DNA of 64,000 nucleotides from Candidatus Symbiopectobacterium endolongispinus (GTDB lineage: Bacteria; Pseudomonadota; Gammaproteobacteria; Enterobacterales; Enterobacteriaceae), in NCBI RefSeq assembly GCF_018777385.1, contig NZ_JAFJYB010000005.1, forward strand, positions 1 to 64,000, read 5' to 3'. The number at the start of each line of letters is the position of its first letter. Position 1 is the stretch's first letter. The notes under the pieces were generated by a model that saw only the letters and a program-made list of their open reading frames with translations, made no database searches and was not told where the DNA came from. Positions 16,694-29,789 of this stretch are shown piece by piece. Made by a program: the position numbers and the translations under genes.

Positions 16694-16882
16694 TTAGCGA
16701 AAGCGATCGACATCGTGAGCAGTGAGGCCGATGTCTTTGAGCTGAGCATCATTGAGTCGACGCAGTTCGCGCAGTGTGGTGCGGCGTTTTAGCCAGTTAC
16801 ACCACCACCGAAACGGGGTACGGATTGTGATATCAATACTCCGTGCTATTGCTGTTTTACAACCGCTTCTCCACTGGCTCAT
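16694..16882 (-). CDS. DUF1127 small basic protein (YjiS-like)
   Basis: This short open frame of 62 residues has the DUF1127 pattern in its C-terminal half: WWCNWLKRRTTLRELRRLND followed by LKDIGLTAHDVDRFR. These small arginine-rich proteins are common in proteobacteria. Some influence RNA turnover or phosphate and carbon metabolism in alphaproteobacteria, but enteric members are mostly uncharacterised. The ATG at 16882 follows an AAGGAGAG ribosome site. It is the only unbroken gene between rpoC and thiH. Confidence 0.75.
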   Translation of the reverse strand: MSQWRSGCKTAIARSIDITIRTPFRWWCNWLKRRTTLRELRRLNDAQLKDIGLTAHDVDRFR

Positions 16883-17048
16883 TGCGCTCTCCTTCTCCTC
16901 AAGATACTGTTTATGATGAAGGTGAACACGATGAGGATACAGCCTCAGAAAATCTCTTTTTCAAGCATACAGATCGCGCCATATTGCAACTGAATGGCCT
17001 GTTTTGCCTCTATCTGTACTGGTTTTTTCGCTGACACATGGTGCAACA

Positions 17049-18491
17049 ATGATACTTATGACGCGTTACCAGCATCTCGCAGCGCTTTTGGCGCAGCGCA
17101 TTGAACAGGGGTTGTACCAAACCGGTGAGCGTCTGCCCTCGGTGCGCACGCTTAGTCAGGAACATGGCGTGAGCATCAGCACCGTACAGCAGGCCTACCA
17201 TGTGCTGGAATCCCAACAGCTTATTTTGCCGCAGCCTCGTTTTGGCTATTACGTTGCACCGCGCAAGGCGCATCCGCCGGTGCCTGGCTTAACCCGTCCT
17301 GCGCAGCGTCCGGTAGAAATCAGCTAATGGGACTCAGTGCGAGAGCTGTTCAACCCCAATCCGGAACGTAACCTGTACAACCTGGGCGGTGGTGGGCCGG
17401 ATGTCAGCCAGTCTTCGATTAAACCTTTATGGAAATCCCTGACGCGCTTTTGTCAGCGACAAGACCTGCGGGTATTGAATTACGGTAATATGTATGGCGC
17501 ACCGGAACTGCGCGAGCAAATTGCGCGATTGGCGCTGGACAGTGATTGCCAACTGACGGCAGAAGATATCGTGATCACCACTGGCTGCCAGGAGGCGTTG
17601 TTCACCGCATTGCGTTCCCTGTGTCGGGAAGGGGATATTGTGGCGGTGGAGTCACCCACCTTTCCCAGTACGCTGCAAACGTTGCGTGGTTTGGGGATAA
17701 AAGTGGTGGAAATCCCCACCGATGCTGTGACGGGCATCAGCCTGGAAGCCTTGCAGCTGGCGCTGGAGCAGTGGCCGATAAAAGCGGTTATGCTGGTGCC
17801 AAGTTGCAATAACCCGCTCGGTTTTTATATGCCGGATGCACGCAAGAAGGCGCTGATCGTGCTGGCACAGCAGTTTGATATTGCCATCATTGAAGATGAC
17901 GCTTACGGCGAGTTGGCGTATGAATATCCGCGACCGCGCACCATCAAATCCTTTGATAACGATGGCAGAGTGCTGCTGTGCAGCTCATTTTCCAAGAGTT
18001 TGGCTCCTGGGTTGCGTGTGGGATGGATTGCACCCGGACGCTATCTGGAGCGCGTGCTACACACCAAATACACCAGCACGGGCTATGCCGTTACCCATAC
18101 CCAGTTAGCCGTGGCAGAGTTTATCCGTCAGGGCCACTATCAGCCCCACGTGCGTCGGATGCGTACCTATTATAAAAGCAATCTCGATGCGTTCACCTGC
18201 TGGGTGCGGCGCTATTTCCCCTGCGGAATCTGTGTTAGCCGACCGCAAGGCGGATTTCTGATGTGGATTGAGTTTCCTGAAACCTTCGATACGTTGCGGC
18301 TGAATAGCTTGCTACGTCAGTCCGGTATTCAGATAGCCTCTGGCTCGTTGTTCTCTGCGTCCGGCAAATACCGCAACTGTATGCGCGTGCACTACGGTCT
18401 GCCGTTAACCGGTGAGATGCAGCAGATGCTACGCGTGATTGGCGAGCAGGCAGAACACCTGCTGCATGAAGATACGGTGAGCGACCACTAG
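17049..18491 (+). pseudogene. MocR-type (GntR-aminotransferase) regulator with in-frame stop
   Basis: The first 92 codons encode a GntR winged helix (RLPSVRTLSQEHGVSISTVQ). A TAA at 17325-17327 follows, and the same frame then continues with a class I aminotransferase-like domain of about 384 residues. That domain contains IIEDDAYGELAY and the PLP-lysine motif CSSFSKSLAPGLRVGW. The layout matches YdcR/PdxR-type MocR regulators. The context VEIS-stop-WDSV suggests a Gln codon changed from CAA to TAA. A GTG at 17337 could in principle restart the second domain, but without DNA binding. Starts at 17049 and 17058 are both possible. The target genes are unknown. Confidence 0.82.
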
Positions 18492-18508
18492 GTGTATGTC
18501 GAAGAAGG

Positions 18509-18578
18509 GCCGATACAGGGCGACAGCGCCACCCTGTATCGGCAGCGGGGGTAAAACCGAATGGAACAATTCGGTTTT
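18509..18578. terminator. Two hairpins between the MocR gene and thiH
   Basis: GCCGATACAGGG (18509-18520) pairs perfectly with CCCTGTATCGGC (18532-18543). A second stem, AAAACCGAAT (18553-18562) with ATTCGGTTTT (18569-18578), has A4 and T4 flanks and looks like a bidirectional terminator. The genes on both sides converge on it. Nothing else is recognisable in 18579-18685. Confidence 0.7.
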
Positions 18579-18685
18579 GGTCGACGCATCGAGGTCGTCA
18601 ACATCATCACTTTACGTAGCGAACGATAAACAGAGGGTGCATGGTTTGGCCGTTTTATCGCCGAATAGTGGCATTATTCGCCCCT

Positions 18686-19834
18686 TTATCCAGCGTTATG
18701 TTGATGATGCGACTGCCTTCCCAAATACCCATCCCAGTCTTTCCATACCGGTTGCAGGCCGGCCTGTGCGACAGCCTGTGCGACGGCTTCCGGGCGGCGA
18801 TTATCATGGGGGGAAAATTGCTCCAATTCGGAACGATCGTCTGCATAGCCTCCCGGCTGCGTTTTGGAAAATGCACTGACGCTGTTGATGGCAATAGGCA
18901 CCACGTTATCGCGAAAATAGGGGGATTCTCGGGTAGATAACGACAATTCCACGTCGGGTGCCAGCAGACGGAACGCGCAAATCACTTGCAGTAATTGCGC
19001 TTCGTCCATGATCGACGCGGGTGTGATGCCGCCCGCACAGGGCCGCAGGCGCGGAAACGAGATGGAGTAACGGCTCTGCCAGTAGGTTTGCTGCAAATAC
19101 AGCAAGTGTTCCGCCACCATATAGCAATCGGTGCGCCAACTGTGCGATAAGCCAATCAACGCGCCGAGTCCGATCTTGTCGATCCCGGCGCTGCCCAAGC
19201 GATCCGGTGTGTCCAGGCGCCAATGAAAATCCTGCTTGTTGCCGCGCAGGTGATGTTGCTGATAGGTCACCGGATGGTAGGTTTCCTGATAGACCATCAC
19301 GCCGTCCAGCCCCAGCCATTTCAGCTCGGCGTAATCCTCTTGCGCCATCGGTTGCACTTCCATCATTAGCGCGCTGAAGTGTGGCCGAATCAGTGGCAAC
19401 ATGTCGCGAAAATAATCCATGCCAACTTTACGTTGATGTTCCCCCGTTATCAGCAGCAGGTTGTCAAACCCCAGCGCTTTGATGGCGGCAATCTCGCGCA
19501 GGATTTCCTCTTGGTTCAAGGTTTTGCGCTTGATGTGGTTGCTCATGGAGAAACCACAGTAGGTGCAGTCATTGGCGCACAGGTTTGACAGGTAGAGCGG
19601 AACATAAAAGCCCACGGTATTACCGAAGCGTTGCCGGGTAAGCTGCTGAGCCCGTGCAGCCAGCGGTTCCAGATAGTGCCGCGCTACCGGGGAAAGCAGT
19701 GCCATCATATCGTCACGAGAGAGCGTGGTTGCGGTGAGAGCCAGTTCCACATCGTGGGCGGTTTTGCTATTGATATCGAGAGTGATGGAATCCCAATCGA
19801 GCTGTTCCCAGCGGGTACGAAAAGCGCGCGTCAT
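18686..19834 (-). CDS. thiH: 2-iminoacetate synthase ThiH
   Basis: ThiH is a radical SAM enzyme that cleaves tyrosine to dehydroglycine and p-cresol, supplying the glycine-derived part of the thiamine thiazole. The 382-residue frame aligns along its length with E. coli ThiH (377 residues). The iron-sulfur cluster motif [11 protein letters not shown] lies near residue 85-95. Conserved stretches such as [13 protein letters not shown] and SFPRLRPC are present. The start overlaps the thiG stop by four bases, so the two are translationally coupled, as the ThiGH complex would favour. It is the last gene of the thi operon. No lesion is seen. Confidence 0.96.
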   Translation of the reverse strand: MTRAFRTRWEQLDWDSITLDINSKTAHDVELALTATTLSRDDMMALLSPVARHYLEPLAARAQQLTRQRFGNTVGFYVPLYLSNLCANDCTYCGFSMSNHIKRKTLNQEEILREIAAIKALGFDNLLLITGEHQRKVGMDYFRDMLPLIRPHFSALMMEVQPMAQEDYAELKWLGLDGVMVYQETYHPVTYQQHHLRGNKQDFHWRLDTPDRLGSAGIDKIGLGALIGLSHSWRTDCYMVAEHLLYLQQTYWQSRYSISFPRLRPCAGGITPASIMDEAQLLQVICAFRLLAPDVELSLSTRESPYFRDNVVPIAINSVSAFSKTQPGGYADDRSELEQFSPHDNRRPEAVAQAVAQAGLQPVWKDWDGYLGRQSHHQHNAG

Positions 19835-20616
19835 GATTGCGCCTCCGACGTTATCTGATGAAGAAAGCCGGTCAGCGGGCTGGTGGCGCTCGCCACGTGC
19901 TGGCGTTGGCCTAACCCGGCCTGGCGTGCCCGTTCGCCCGCTTCTACCGCTAAACGAAAGGCGTGGGCCATCTGCACCGGGTCGCGCGCCACGGCAATAG
20001 CCGTGTTAACCAGCACCGCATCGGCCCCCATCTCCAGCGCCTCGGTGGCGTGACTGGGTGCACCAATACCTGCGTCAACCACGACGGGTACCGTAGCCTG
20101 TTCAATAATGATGCGTAAGAAATCGCGAGTTTGCAGTCCCTGATTGGAGCCGATGGGCGCACCCAACGGCATCACGGCGGCGCAACCCGCCTCTTCCAGT
20201 CGCTTGCACAGCACCGGGTCCGAGCCGCAGTAAGGCAGCACCACAAAACCCTCTTTGACCAGGCGCTCAGCGGCGCGCAGGGTTTCAATCGGGTCGGGCA
20301 ACAGGTATTTGGCATCGGGGTGAATTTCCAGTTTGAGCCAGTGCGTGCCCAGCGCTTCGCGAGCCAGCCGTGCAGCGAACACGGCTTCATCTGCGGTTTT
20401 CGCCCCTGAAGTGTTGGGCAACAGTTTCACACTAAGCTGCTTGAGCGGTGCGAAAATGGCGTCATTACCGGTTTTCAGGTCAACACGTTTCATGGCCAGC
20501 GTGACTAACTGAGAGCCCGACGCCTGCAACGCCGCATGCATCAGTTCGGCGGTAGCGAATTTACCTGTTCCGGTTAATAACCGGGAAGAAAAGCGAGTAT
20601 CGGCAATCTGCAACAT
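19831..20616 (-). CDS. thiG: Thiazole synthase ThiG
   Basis: ThiG condenses deoxyxylulose phosphate, dehydroglycine and ThiS thiocarboxylate to the thiazole phosphate. The 261-residue TIM-barrel protein starts MLQIADTRF at 20616, one base after the thiS stop. Conserved blocks include [42 protein letters not shown] and VVVDAGIG. The frame is open further upstream but without conservation. No defects are visible. Confidence 0.96.
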   Translation of the reverse strand: MLQIADTRFSSRLLTGTGKFATAELMHAALQASGSQLVTLAMKRVDLKTGNDAIFAPLKQLSVKLLPNTSGAKTADEAVFAARLAREALGTHWLKLEIHPDAKYLLPDPIETLRAAERLVKEGFVVLPYCGSDPVLCKRLEEAGCAAVMPLGAPIGSNQGLQTRDFLRIIIEQATVPVVVDAGIGAPSHATEALEMGADAVLVNTAIAVARDPVQMAHAFRLAVEAGERARQAGLGQRQHVASATSPLTGFLHQITSEAQS

Positions 20617-20617
20617 A

Positions 20618-20814
20618 TCAACCCCCTGCGATAGCCTGAAAAAGAAGAATATCGTCGCCTGAGCAAACGGGTCGTGTCGCCCATTCGTCACGCGGCACAA
20701 TGGTCTGGTTTATCGCCAGCGCCGTACCGGGCTGTAAGCGACCCAACCCCGCCAGTAGGGTTTCCACCGTGGTGCCTTCATCGCACGCCATGGCGGTGTC
20801 GTTCAGCATTATGT

Positions 20815-20818
<4 letters not shown>
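20618..20818 (-). CDS. thiS: Thiamine sulfur carrier ThiS
   Basis: This 66-residue ubiquitin-like protein ends in the required Gly-Gly (FQAIAGG). ThiF adenylates the C terminus, which is then converted to a thiocarboxylate that donates sulfur to ThiG. Its start overlaps the thiF stop by four bases, and thiG starts one base after its own stop, as expected for a tight operon. Confidence 0.95.
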
Positions 20819-24208
<3,390 letters not shown>

Positions 24209-24316
24209 TTATCTGGAGCTCGCAGGGAGTAATTATGGTTGCCTTGGCCACGATTTTACGCGCTATGCCGGTAACAACATGGCGGTGATAACGGTGACAA
24301 AACAGAATGGATTACT

Positions 24317-24423
24317 CTTGTTCCCTTCGCAGGTTTTAACCTGATCAGGTTCCGCGGATCCCGAATAAACGGCCTAAGCCTGCGGCTTATGTAGGACATA
24401 AACACGCTAGGCACTCTGACAAG
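24317..24423 (-). promoter_or_regulatory. TPP riboswitch upstream of thiC, with core substitutions
   Basis: On the minus strand the RNA has the THI-box outer stem (CUUGU...ACAAG) and the pyrophosphate-sensing half, with GGGAUCCGCGGAACCUGAUC, AACCUGCGAAGGGAACAAGAG. These match the E. coli thiC leader. The pyrimidine-sensing half has an extended P3 stem. In its core, UGAGA reads UUAGG (changes at 24376 and 24373), and a P2 base differs at 24417. Those positions are nearly invariant in the family, so ligand binding may be impaired. The remainder of 24176-24549 has no gene. Confidence 0.88.
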
Positions 24424-24549
24424 ATACGCCCGATATTCAGCACAGCGGCTGTTTACCAAGCAATAACCCCATTACCATGAGGTTAATAAAACGCTAACAC
24501 TTTAGGACGTCTGAGAGATACTGTCAAAATATAAGGTGGGGCGATGGTG

Positions 24550-25014
24550 TTATTCTTTATCAATGACCAGACGAATCAGCCGATCTTCCAGAGAAAAGCG
24601 TTCCGCCATGGCTTCGCCGACGCTTGACAGCGCCTGCTGAAACTCAATGCAGTTGTCGTGATCGATGGCGGTCGCCAGACTGCTGTCGTAGAAATCCATA
24701 ATGAATTGCGTGTTGGCCTTTAACGCCAGAGCCAGACTGTGCGTTTGCGCCAGCTTTTGATCGCTCAGTGCGACTGCCTCTTGCAAGATGCGCTCATAGA
24801 CATGGAAATGGCAGGCGGAAAGATAGTCCACAAGGTTGTGGCAAAAATCATCCAGTGCCTGCTCATCGAGCGGGGTGTGTTTATCTTTGTTTGGCTTAAT
24901 GCCGACCAGATGGTAATAGGCAATCAGAAGTTGCTTGCGCGCTTGTAGCCATTGGTCGATTAACGCATTATTGCCACCAACGTACTCAGTCAGACTTTGT
25001 AATTGGTTTAACAT
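24550..25014 (-). CDS. rsd: Regulator of sigma D (anti-sigma-70 factor Rsd)
   Basis: Rsd binds free sigma-70 in stationary phase and favours use of alternative sigma factors; in E. coli it also stimulates SpoT. The 154-residue protein starts MLNQLQSLTEYV at 25014 and keeps conserved stretches such as LVGIKPNK, ALDDFCHNLVDYLSACHFHVYERIL and DYDSSLATAIDHDN-type sequence. Its place between thiC and nudC, divergent from nudC, is as in E. coli. Intact. Confidence 0.93.
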   Translation of the reverse strand: MLNQLQSLTEYVGGNNALIDQWLQARKQLLIAYYHLVGIKPNKDKHTPLDEQALDDFCHNLVDYLSACHFHVYERILQEAVALSDQKLAQTHSLALALKANTQFIMDFYDSSLATAIDHDNCIEFQQALSSVGEAMAERFSLEDRLIRLVIDKE

Positions 25015-25122
25015 TGTTGACTCCGTGCATTGATAAGAAAGAACAATCGGTGACGATGGAATTCTGCCATATCCCTGACAGTTAAAATGCCAGTGAAGTG
25101 TCTGTGGAGCAATAGAAAAGAT

Positions 25123-25903
25123 ATGGAACAAACATTAAAAGGTGATGAGCATGGATGGTGGATGGTGGGTGGTCAGCCATGATAGTCAAGTGTGGCTACC
25201 CGAAGGGAAGCTCCCGCATGGCACGGCGGCGCAGTGCGGATTGGAAGGCATTGTTGGACGCCAGATAGGGGAGTGGCACGGGGAGTGCGTGTGGCTGGTC
25301 AGTCACCAGAAAACGTCGCAGATGGATTCTGTACGCCAACTGCTGGATGAAGACGTGGCGCTGTTTCAACTGGCAGGACGCGGTGTACAACTGGCCGAGT
25401 TTTATCGTTCGCACCAGTTTTGCGGCTATTGCGGGCAGAAAATGGTGCACAGCAAAACGGAGCTGGCGTGCTTGTGTCCGCAGTGTAAAGAGCGGTATTA
25501 CCCACAAATCGCCCCGTGTGTGATCGTGGCGATCCGGCGTGGCGAAGAGATCTTGCTGGCGCAGCACCAGCGTCACCGCGGCAATATGTATACCGTGCTG
25601 GCAGGGTTCGTGGAAGTGGGAGAAACGCTCGAACAGGCAGTCGCCCGTGAAGTGATGGAAGAGAGCAATATTCGTATTAAAAATCTGCGCTACATCAGCT
25701 CACAGCCTTGGCCGTTCCCGCATTCGCTGATGATGGCATTCATGGCGGAGTATGCCGACGGTGACCTGCGCCACGATCCCAAAGAGCTCAGATATGCCGG
25801 TTGGTTCCGCTACGATCAACTGCCGATTCTCCCGCCGCCGGGTACGGTCGCGCGACGTTTGATTGAAGACACTGCGGTACTGTGTCGCGCTGGGCAGGAA
25901 TAG
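25123..25903 (+). CDS. nudC: NAD-capped RNA hydrolase NudC, N terminus frameshifted by a 7-bp duplication
   Basis: NudC hydrolyses NADH and removes NAD caps from RNA. The zinc-binding cysteines (CGYCG and [11 protein letters not shown]), the Nudix box ([22 protein letters not shown]) and the SQPWPFPHS motif are all intact. The ancestral start is at 25123 ([13 protein letters not shown]). A tandem copy of GGATGGT (25153-25159, 25160-25166) shifts the frame there. The main frame is open from 25142, and an ATG at 25151 ([11 protein letters not shown]), nine bases after an AAAAGG sequence, could restore a protein of about 250 residues lacking only the first ten. Function may therefore survive. 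Confidence 0.85.
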
Positions 25904-25984
25904 CGTCGTTGGCGTGCTACACTTCGCGCCAATCGTTTCGTTATCGCGTTTTGACCATCTCTCAGGATGACAAAAGGACACCGC

Positions 25985-27049
25985 ATGCCAGACCTGAAAA
26001 ATGATCGCTATCTGCGCGCGTTACTGCGCCAACCCGTTGATGTTACGCCGGTATGGATGATGCGCCAGGCAGGCCGCTATCTGCCAGAGTACAAAGCAAC
26101 GCGCACACAAGCGGGTGATTTTATGTCGCTGTGCAAAAATCCAGAGCTGGCTTGTGAAGTTACGCTACAACCGCTTCGGCGCTATGCGCTGGATGCCGCC
26201 ATCCTGTTTTCCGATATTCTTACCGTGCCGGATGCCATGGGGTTGGGACTCTATTTCGAAACTGGGGAAGGACCGCGCTTTACACATCCGGTTCGAACCG
26301 CTGCGGATGTGGCGCGGTTGCCAGTTCTCGATCCTGAACAGGATCTGGGCTACGTGATGGATGCGGTTCGCACCATTCGCCGCGAACTGGCCGGTGCGGT
26401 GCCATTGATCGGTTTTTCCGGCAGCCCCTGGACGCTGGCAACCTATATGGTGGAAGGCGGCAGCAGTAAAGCGTTTACGGTTATCAAGAAAATGCTGTTT
26501 GCTGAGCCACAGACGCTCCACTTGCTGCTGGATAAGCTGGCTGACAGTGTGATTCTGTATTTGAATGCGCAGATCAAGGCCGGTGCGCGATCGGTGATGA
26601 TTTTCGACACCTGGGGCGGAGCGTTGAGCGGGCGCTATTACCGTGAGTTTTCACTGCACTACATGCACAAAATTGTGGACGGTTTGCTGCGTGAGCATGA
26701 GGGGCGGCGCGTACCGGTGACGCTGTTTACCAAAGGCGGCGGTCAGTGGCTGGAAGCGATGGCCGCGACAGGGTGCGATGCGCTGGGTCTGGATTGGACC
26801 ACGGATATCGGTGAGGCGCGGATGCGGGTTGGGGACAAGGTGGCGCTGCAAGGCAATATGGACCCGTCAATGCTCTATGCGCCACCCGCGCGTATCGAGC
26901 AAGAAGTTGAGACGATTTTGACCGCGTTCGGCCAGGGGAATGGCCACGTGTTCAATTTGGGACACGGGGTTCATCAGGATGTGCCACCGGAACATGCCGG
27001 TGCCTTTGTGGATGCGGTGCACCGGTTGTCGCGTCCGTTCCATCAATAA
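25985..27049 (+). CDS. hemE: Uroporphyrinogen decarboxylase
   Basis: HemE removes four carboxyl groups from uroporphyrinogen III to make coproporphyrinogen III in heme synthesis. The 354-residue protein matches E. coli in length. Conserved motifs include [16 protein letters not shown] near the N terminus, [12 protein letters not shown] with a key aspartate, [16 protein letters not shown], and the C-terminal [12 protein letters not shown]. The ATG at 25985 ([10 protein letters not shown]) is preceded by AAAAGGACACC. It lies in the conserved nudC-hemE-nfi order. Intact. Confidence 0.97.
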   Translation: MPDLKNDRYLRALLRQPVDVTPVWMMRQAGRYLPEYKATRTQAGDFMSLCKNPELACEVTLQPLRRYALDAAILFSDILTVPDAMGLGLYFETGEGPRFTHPVRTAADVARLPVLDPEQDLGYVMDAVRTIRRELAGAVPLIGFSGSPWTLATYMVEGGSSKAFTVIKKMLFAEPQTLHLLLDKLADSVILYLNAQIKAGARSVMIFDTWGGALSGRYYREFSLHYMHKIVDGLLREHEGRRVPVTLFTKGGGQWLEAMAATGCDALGLDWTTDIGEARMRVGDKVALQGNMDPSMLYAPPARIEQEVETILTAFGQGNGHVFNLGHGVHQDVPPEHAGAFVDAVHRLSRPFHQ

Positions 27050-27090
27050 TCGCCATCATCAAGATTGGACGCGCCTTAAGGAGTAGGGTG

Positions 27091-27765
27091 ATGGATACGC
27101 AAGCATTGAAAGCGGAGCAGAAACGGCGGGCGCAGGAGATCGTGCATGTTGACAGCCTGCCCTTTGTAGAGCCCAGGTTTATTGGCGGGGCTGATGTCGG
27201 GTTCGAGCAAGAGGGCACGGTGACGCGGGCGGCGATTGCGATATTGCACTACCCTTCACTTCAGCTGGTTGAGTACCAGATTGCCCGTATCCCGACGGTA
27301 ATGCCCTATGTGCCGGGGTTGCTCTCTTTTAGTGAGTGTCCTGGCTTGTTGGCCGCGTGGGAACAGTTGGTACAGAAGCCTGATTTGCTGTTTGTTGACG
27401 GTCACGGTATTTCACATCCCAGGCGGTTGGACGTTGCCAGCCATTTTGGGTTATTGGTGGATGTCACGACCATTGGCGTGGCTAAAAAACGGCTGTGTGG
27501 TCAGAGTGCCCCGCTTTCTGAAGCAGCCGGCAGCCAAAGCGCGCTGATGGACCATGACGAACAGATTGGCTGGGTGTGGCGTAGCAAGGCACGCTTTAAT
27601 CCGCTGTTTATCTCAACCGGCCATCGAGTGAGCCTGAACAGCGCGCTGATGTGGGTGAAACGCTGCCAGCAGGGCTATCGTTTACCCGAACCCACGCGTT
27701 GGGCGGACGCCGTCGCCTCACAACGGCCAGCCTTTCAACGCTGGCTGCGTGAAAATCCGCAGTAA
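27091..27765 (+). CDS. nfi: Endonuclease V (deoxyinosine 3'-endonuclease)
   Basis: Endonuclease V cuts DNA at the second bond 3' of deoxyinosine and starts repair of deaminated adenine. The 224-residue protein keeps the active-site segments GADVGFE (Asp), [10 protein letters not shown] (Glu) and [13 protein letters not shown] (Asp and His). It also keeps [17 protein letters not shown] lies before the ATG at 27091. It begins about 40 bases after hemE. Retention of a repair enzyme in a decaying genome is worth noting; no lesion is visible. Confidence 0.95.
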   Translation: MDTQALKAEQKRRAQEIVHVDSLPFVEPRFIGGADVGFEQEGTVTRAAIAILHYPSLQLVEYQIARIPTVMPYVPGLLSFSECPGLLAAWEQLVQKPDLLFVDGHGISHPRRLDVASHFGLLVDVTTIGVAKKRLCGQSAPLSEAAGSQSALMDHDEQIGWVWRSKARFNPLFISTGHRVSLNSALMWVKRCQQGYRLPEPTRWADAVASQRPAFQRWLRENPQ

Positions 27766-27860
27766 TGCAGGCGGGATGCGGTAAGTTTAAGAATTCAGGC
27801 ATAGGGCAAGGCAAAATTTTCAGGTACACTGCCTGCCATTAAAAATAATGAGCGTCGACG

Positions 27861-28444
27861 ATGTTACGTAATCCTATTCACCTGCGGCTGGAGAAGCTGG
27901 AAAGCTGGCAGCACGTGACTTTTATGGCTTGCCTTTGCGAGCGGATGTATCCGAACTATTATGAATTCTGCCGCCAGACCGAGTTTGGTGATGCGCAACT
28001 GTATCGCCGCATCCTCGATCTGGTGTGGGAAGTGCTGGTGGTGAAAGAGGCCAAGGTCAATTTCGACAGCCAGTTGGAGAAATGGGAAGACGCTATTCCC
28101 TCCGCGGATGATTACGATTTATACGGTGTCTATCCGGCCATTGACGCATGCATTGGATTGGGTGAACTGATTCATTCGCAACTGAGTGGTGCCACGCTCG
28201 AGCATGCGATTGCTATTAGCGAAACCTCCATTCGCACGGTAGTGATGCTGGAAATGACACAAGCTGGCCGTGAAATGACGGACGAAGAACTCTACACGTT
28301 GTCCGCGATCTAAGAAGAATGGGACATTCAGTGGGAGATTTTTCGGTTGCTGGCGGCATGTGAAGAGCGTGATTTGGAATTGATTAAAGGGCTGCGCGCC
28401 GACCTGCGGGAAGCAGCAATATTGGCATAAATTTAGGCCAATAA
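27861..28444 (+). pseudogene. yjaG: YjaG (DUF416) protein, nonsense and 4-bp deletion
   Basis: The frame aligns along its whole length with E. coli YjaG (196 residues, function unknown). It has LRLEKLESWQHVTFMACLCE at the start and EWDIQWEIFRLLAACEERD near the end. A TAA at 28311-28313 interrupts it after 150 residues, where E. coli has a Gln/Glu-rich segment; the frame then continues. Near 28415 the sequence that should read GAAGCAGGAAGCAA is GAAGCAGCAA, a four-base loss that shifts the last ten codons off the ancestral stop at 28442. Two independent lesions argue for a true pseudogene. Confidence 0.85.
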
Positions 28445-28629
28445 GGCGATAAAACGTGATTTAAGGCCCTAAATGACAAGTTGAAGGGCTTCACATCCGC
28501 CCACTGTCTGGTCTACATTTGGGGGGCGTAAAAAAGTGGCTGTCGGTGCGTGTATGCAGGAGAGTGCTTTTGAGCATATCCGCCGCACTCGATGCTAAGC
28601 AAGCGATAAACACACTGTAAGGATAACTT

Positions 28630-28902
28630 ATGAATAAGACTCAACTGATTGATGTGATTGCAGACAAAGCTGACCTGTCCAAGGCTCAGGCTAAAACAGC
28701 GTTAGAAGCCACTCTGGCCACGGTAACTGAGTCTCTGAAAGCAGGCAATGCAGTACAATTAGTGGGTTTTGGTACGTTTAAAGTGAACCATCGTAACGAG
28801 CGCACTGGCCGCAACCCGCAAACGGGTAAAGAAATCAAAATCGCTGCGGCGAATGTCCCGGCATTTGTTGCGGGCAAAGCACTGAAAGACGCTGTTAAAT
28901 AA
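28630..28902 (+). CDS. hupA: DNA-binding protein HU-alpha
   Basis: This 90-residue histone-like protein bends and compacts DNA as an HU dimer. Near-identity with E. coli HU-alpha is seen, with the signature [21 protein letters not shown] and the proline of the DNA-intercalating arm (NPQTG). An AAGGATAAC ribosome site precedes the ATG. It is expressed from the upstream 185-base gap (no clear promoter recognised) and followed by a terminator. Intact. Confidence 0.97.
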   Translation: MNKTQLIDVIADKADLSKAQAKTALEATLATVTESLKAGNAVQLVGFGTFKVNHRNERTGRNPQTGKEIKIAAANVPAFVAGKALKDAVK

Positions 28903-28925
28903 GCGAATGCCAGTGAAGGATTCAA

Positions 28926-28955
28926 GCAAAGTGGCGTTAGCGCCCCTTTGCTTTT
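28926..28955 (+). terminator. Terminator after hupA
   Basis: GCAAAGTGGCG (28926-28936) pairs with CGCCCCTTTGC (28941-28951), with one mismatch, followed by T4. It overlaps the apparent start of the next gene, which helps explain why that start is unclear. Confidence 0.8.
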
Positions 28956-29625
28956 GTGGCGCAGGTTGGGCTCGGTGGCTATCGCCGGATTGATCACCGC
29001 CTGTTCCAGCCATTCACCACCGCCAACGACCTTCGCCACTGGCTATGTAGGCGATCGTGCGGTGGTGCGCGTGTGGCGCAAGGATGACAGCCAACAACAC
29101 AGCACGCAGTTAGTGACGCTCTCCAATGCGTTGCAGGATGATAACCTGTGGCCCAATCTGCACGGGGTGGAAACGCGTTACCTGTTTGTTCAAGACCATC
29201 TGCGTGAAATAAAGCGCAGTTATCGTGGTGCCCATCCGGAAAGCCTCCATCTTCGTTTTGCTGACGATGGCACGGTGAGCTTTATGCAACGGCAACTCGA
29301 CGATCGGCGTGAAAGCGTGTCTGACGATGAGATAGCGCTGTTTCAGTTTGATGCCAAGCGGGTGCTGGAACTCAGCGAGGTGTTACGCACTGGCAGTGTG
29401 AAACTGCGTCAAGGGGTGCTACAGGGCAATCGCGTGCTCACCTGTGATGGGCAGAATGTCAGCCCTGATTTTGATCTGCTCTCGCTGAGATGGATAGCGG
29501 AACAGCGGCAGCATCGCCCCGATGTCACGCTGCGCGTGGCGTGGTTGGATGCCCCTGCGGGAACGCAACTGCTGCTGGTGACTGAGGAAGACTTGTGCCA
29601 GTGGAAGCCGTTTGCCAGCGAGTAG
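28948..29625 (+). CDS. yjaH: DUF1481 lipoprotein (YjaH-like)
   Basis: The frame encodes about 225 residues beginning with a lipoprotein signal (LGSVAIAGLITACSS, with ITAC as lipobox). This suggests a lipid-anchored envelope protein. Position directly after hupA and before purD matches yjaH of E. coli, a DUF1481 gene of unknown function. No ATG or GTG is available: the frame is open back to the hupA stop, and only TTG codons at 28948 or 28954 could start it, inside the hupA terminator. Either a TTG start is used or the original start has been lost. The body shows no stop or shift. Confidence 0.65.
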   Translation: MLLWRRLGSVAIAGLITACSSHSPPPTTFATGYVGDRAVVRVWRKDDSQQHSTQLVTLSNALQDDNLWPNLHGVETRYLFVQDHLREIKRSYRGAHPESLHLRFADDGTVSFMQRQLDDRRESVSDDEIALFQFDAKRVLELSEVLRTGSVKLRQGVLQGNRVLTCDGQNVSPDFDLLSLRWIAEQRQHRPDVTLRVAWLDAPAGTQLLLVTEEDLCQWKPFASE

Positions 29626-29642
29626 GGTTAAATCTACCCGTC

Positions 29643-29757
29643 ATTCCCGCCTACTTCTTGTCGTTCTGCATACTCTTTGTCATTACCGCGTAGGCGGGAA
29701 TCTCTCACAGGCTAAATGCGTTTCTTCTGCCAGAGGTCCCCGGCCTACGCCGAGGAC
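29643..29757. repeat. Paired inverted repeats between convergent yjaH and purD
   Basis: ATTCCCGCCTAC (29643-29654) and GTAGGCGGGAAT (29690-29701) are perfect inverted copies. A second imperfect stem, GTCCCCGGC (29736-29744) with GCCGAGGAC (29749-29757), follows. CATTCCCGC/GCGGGAAT elements are often dispersed intergenic repeats in proteobacteria. Here they may terminate transcription from both sides or be a REP-like mobile repeat. Confidence 0.55.
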
Positions 29758-29789
29758 GACGAAGGGGCATACCACCTATCACTCCCGCA

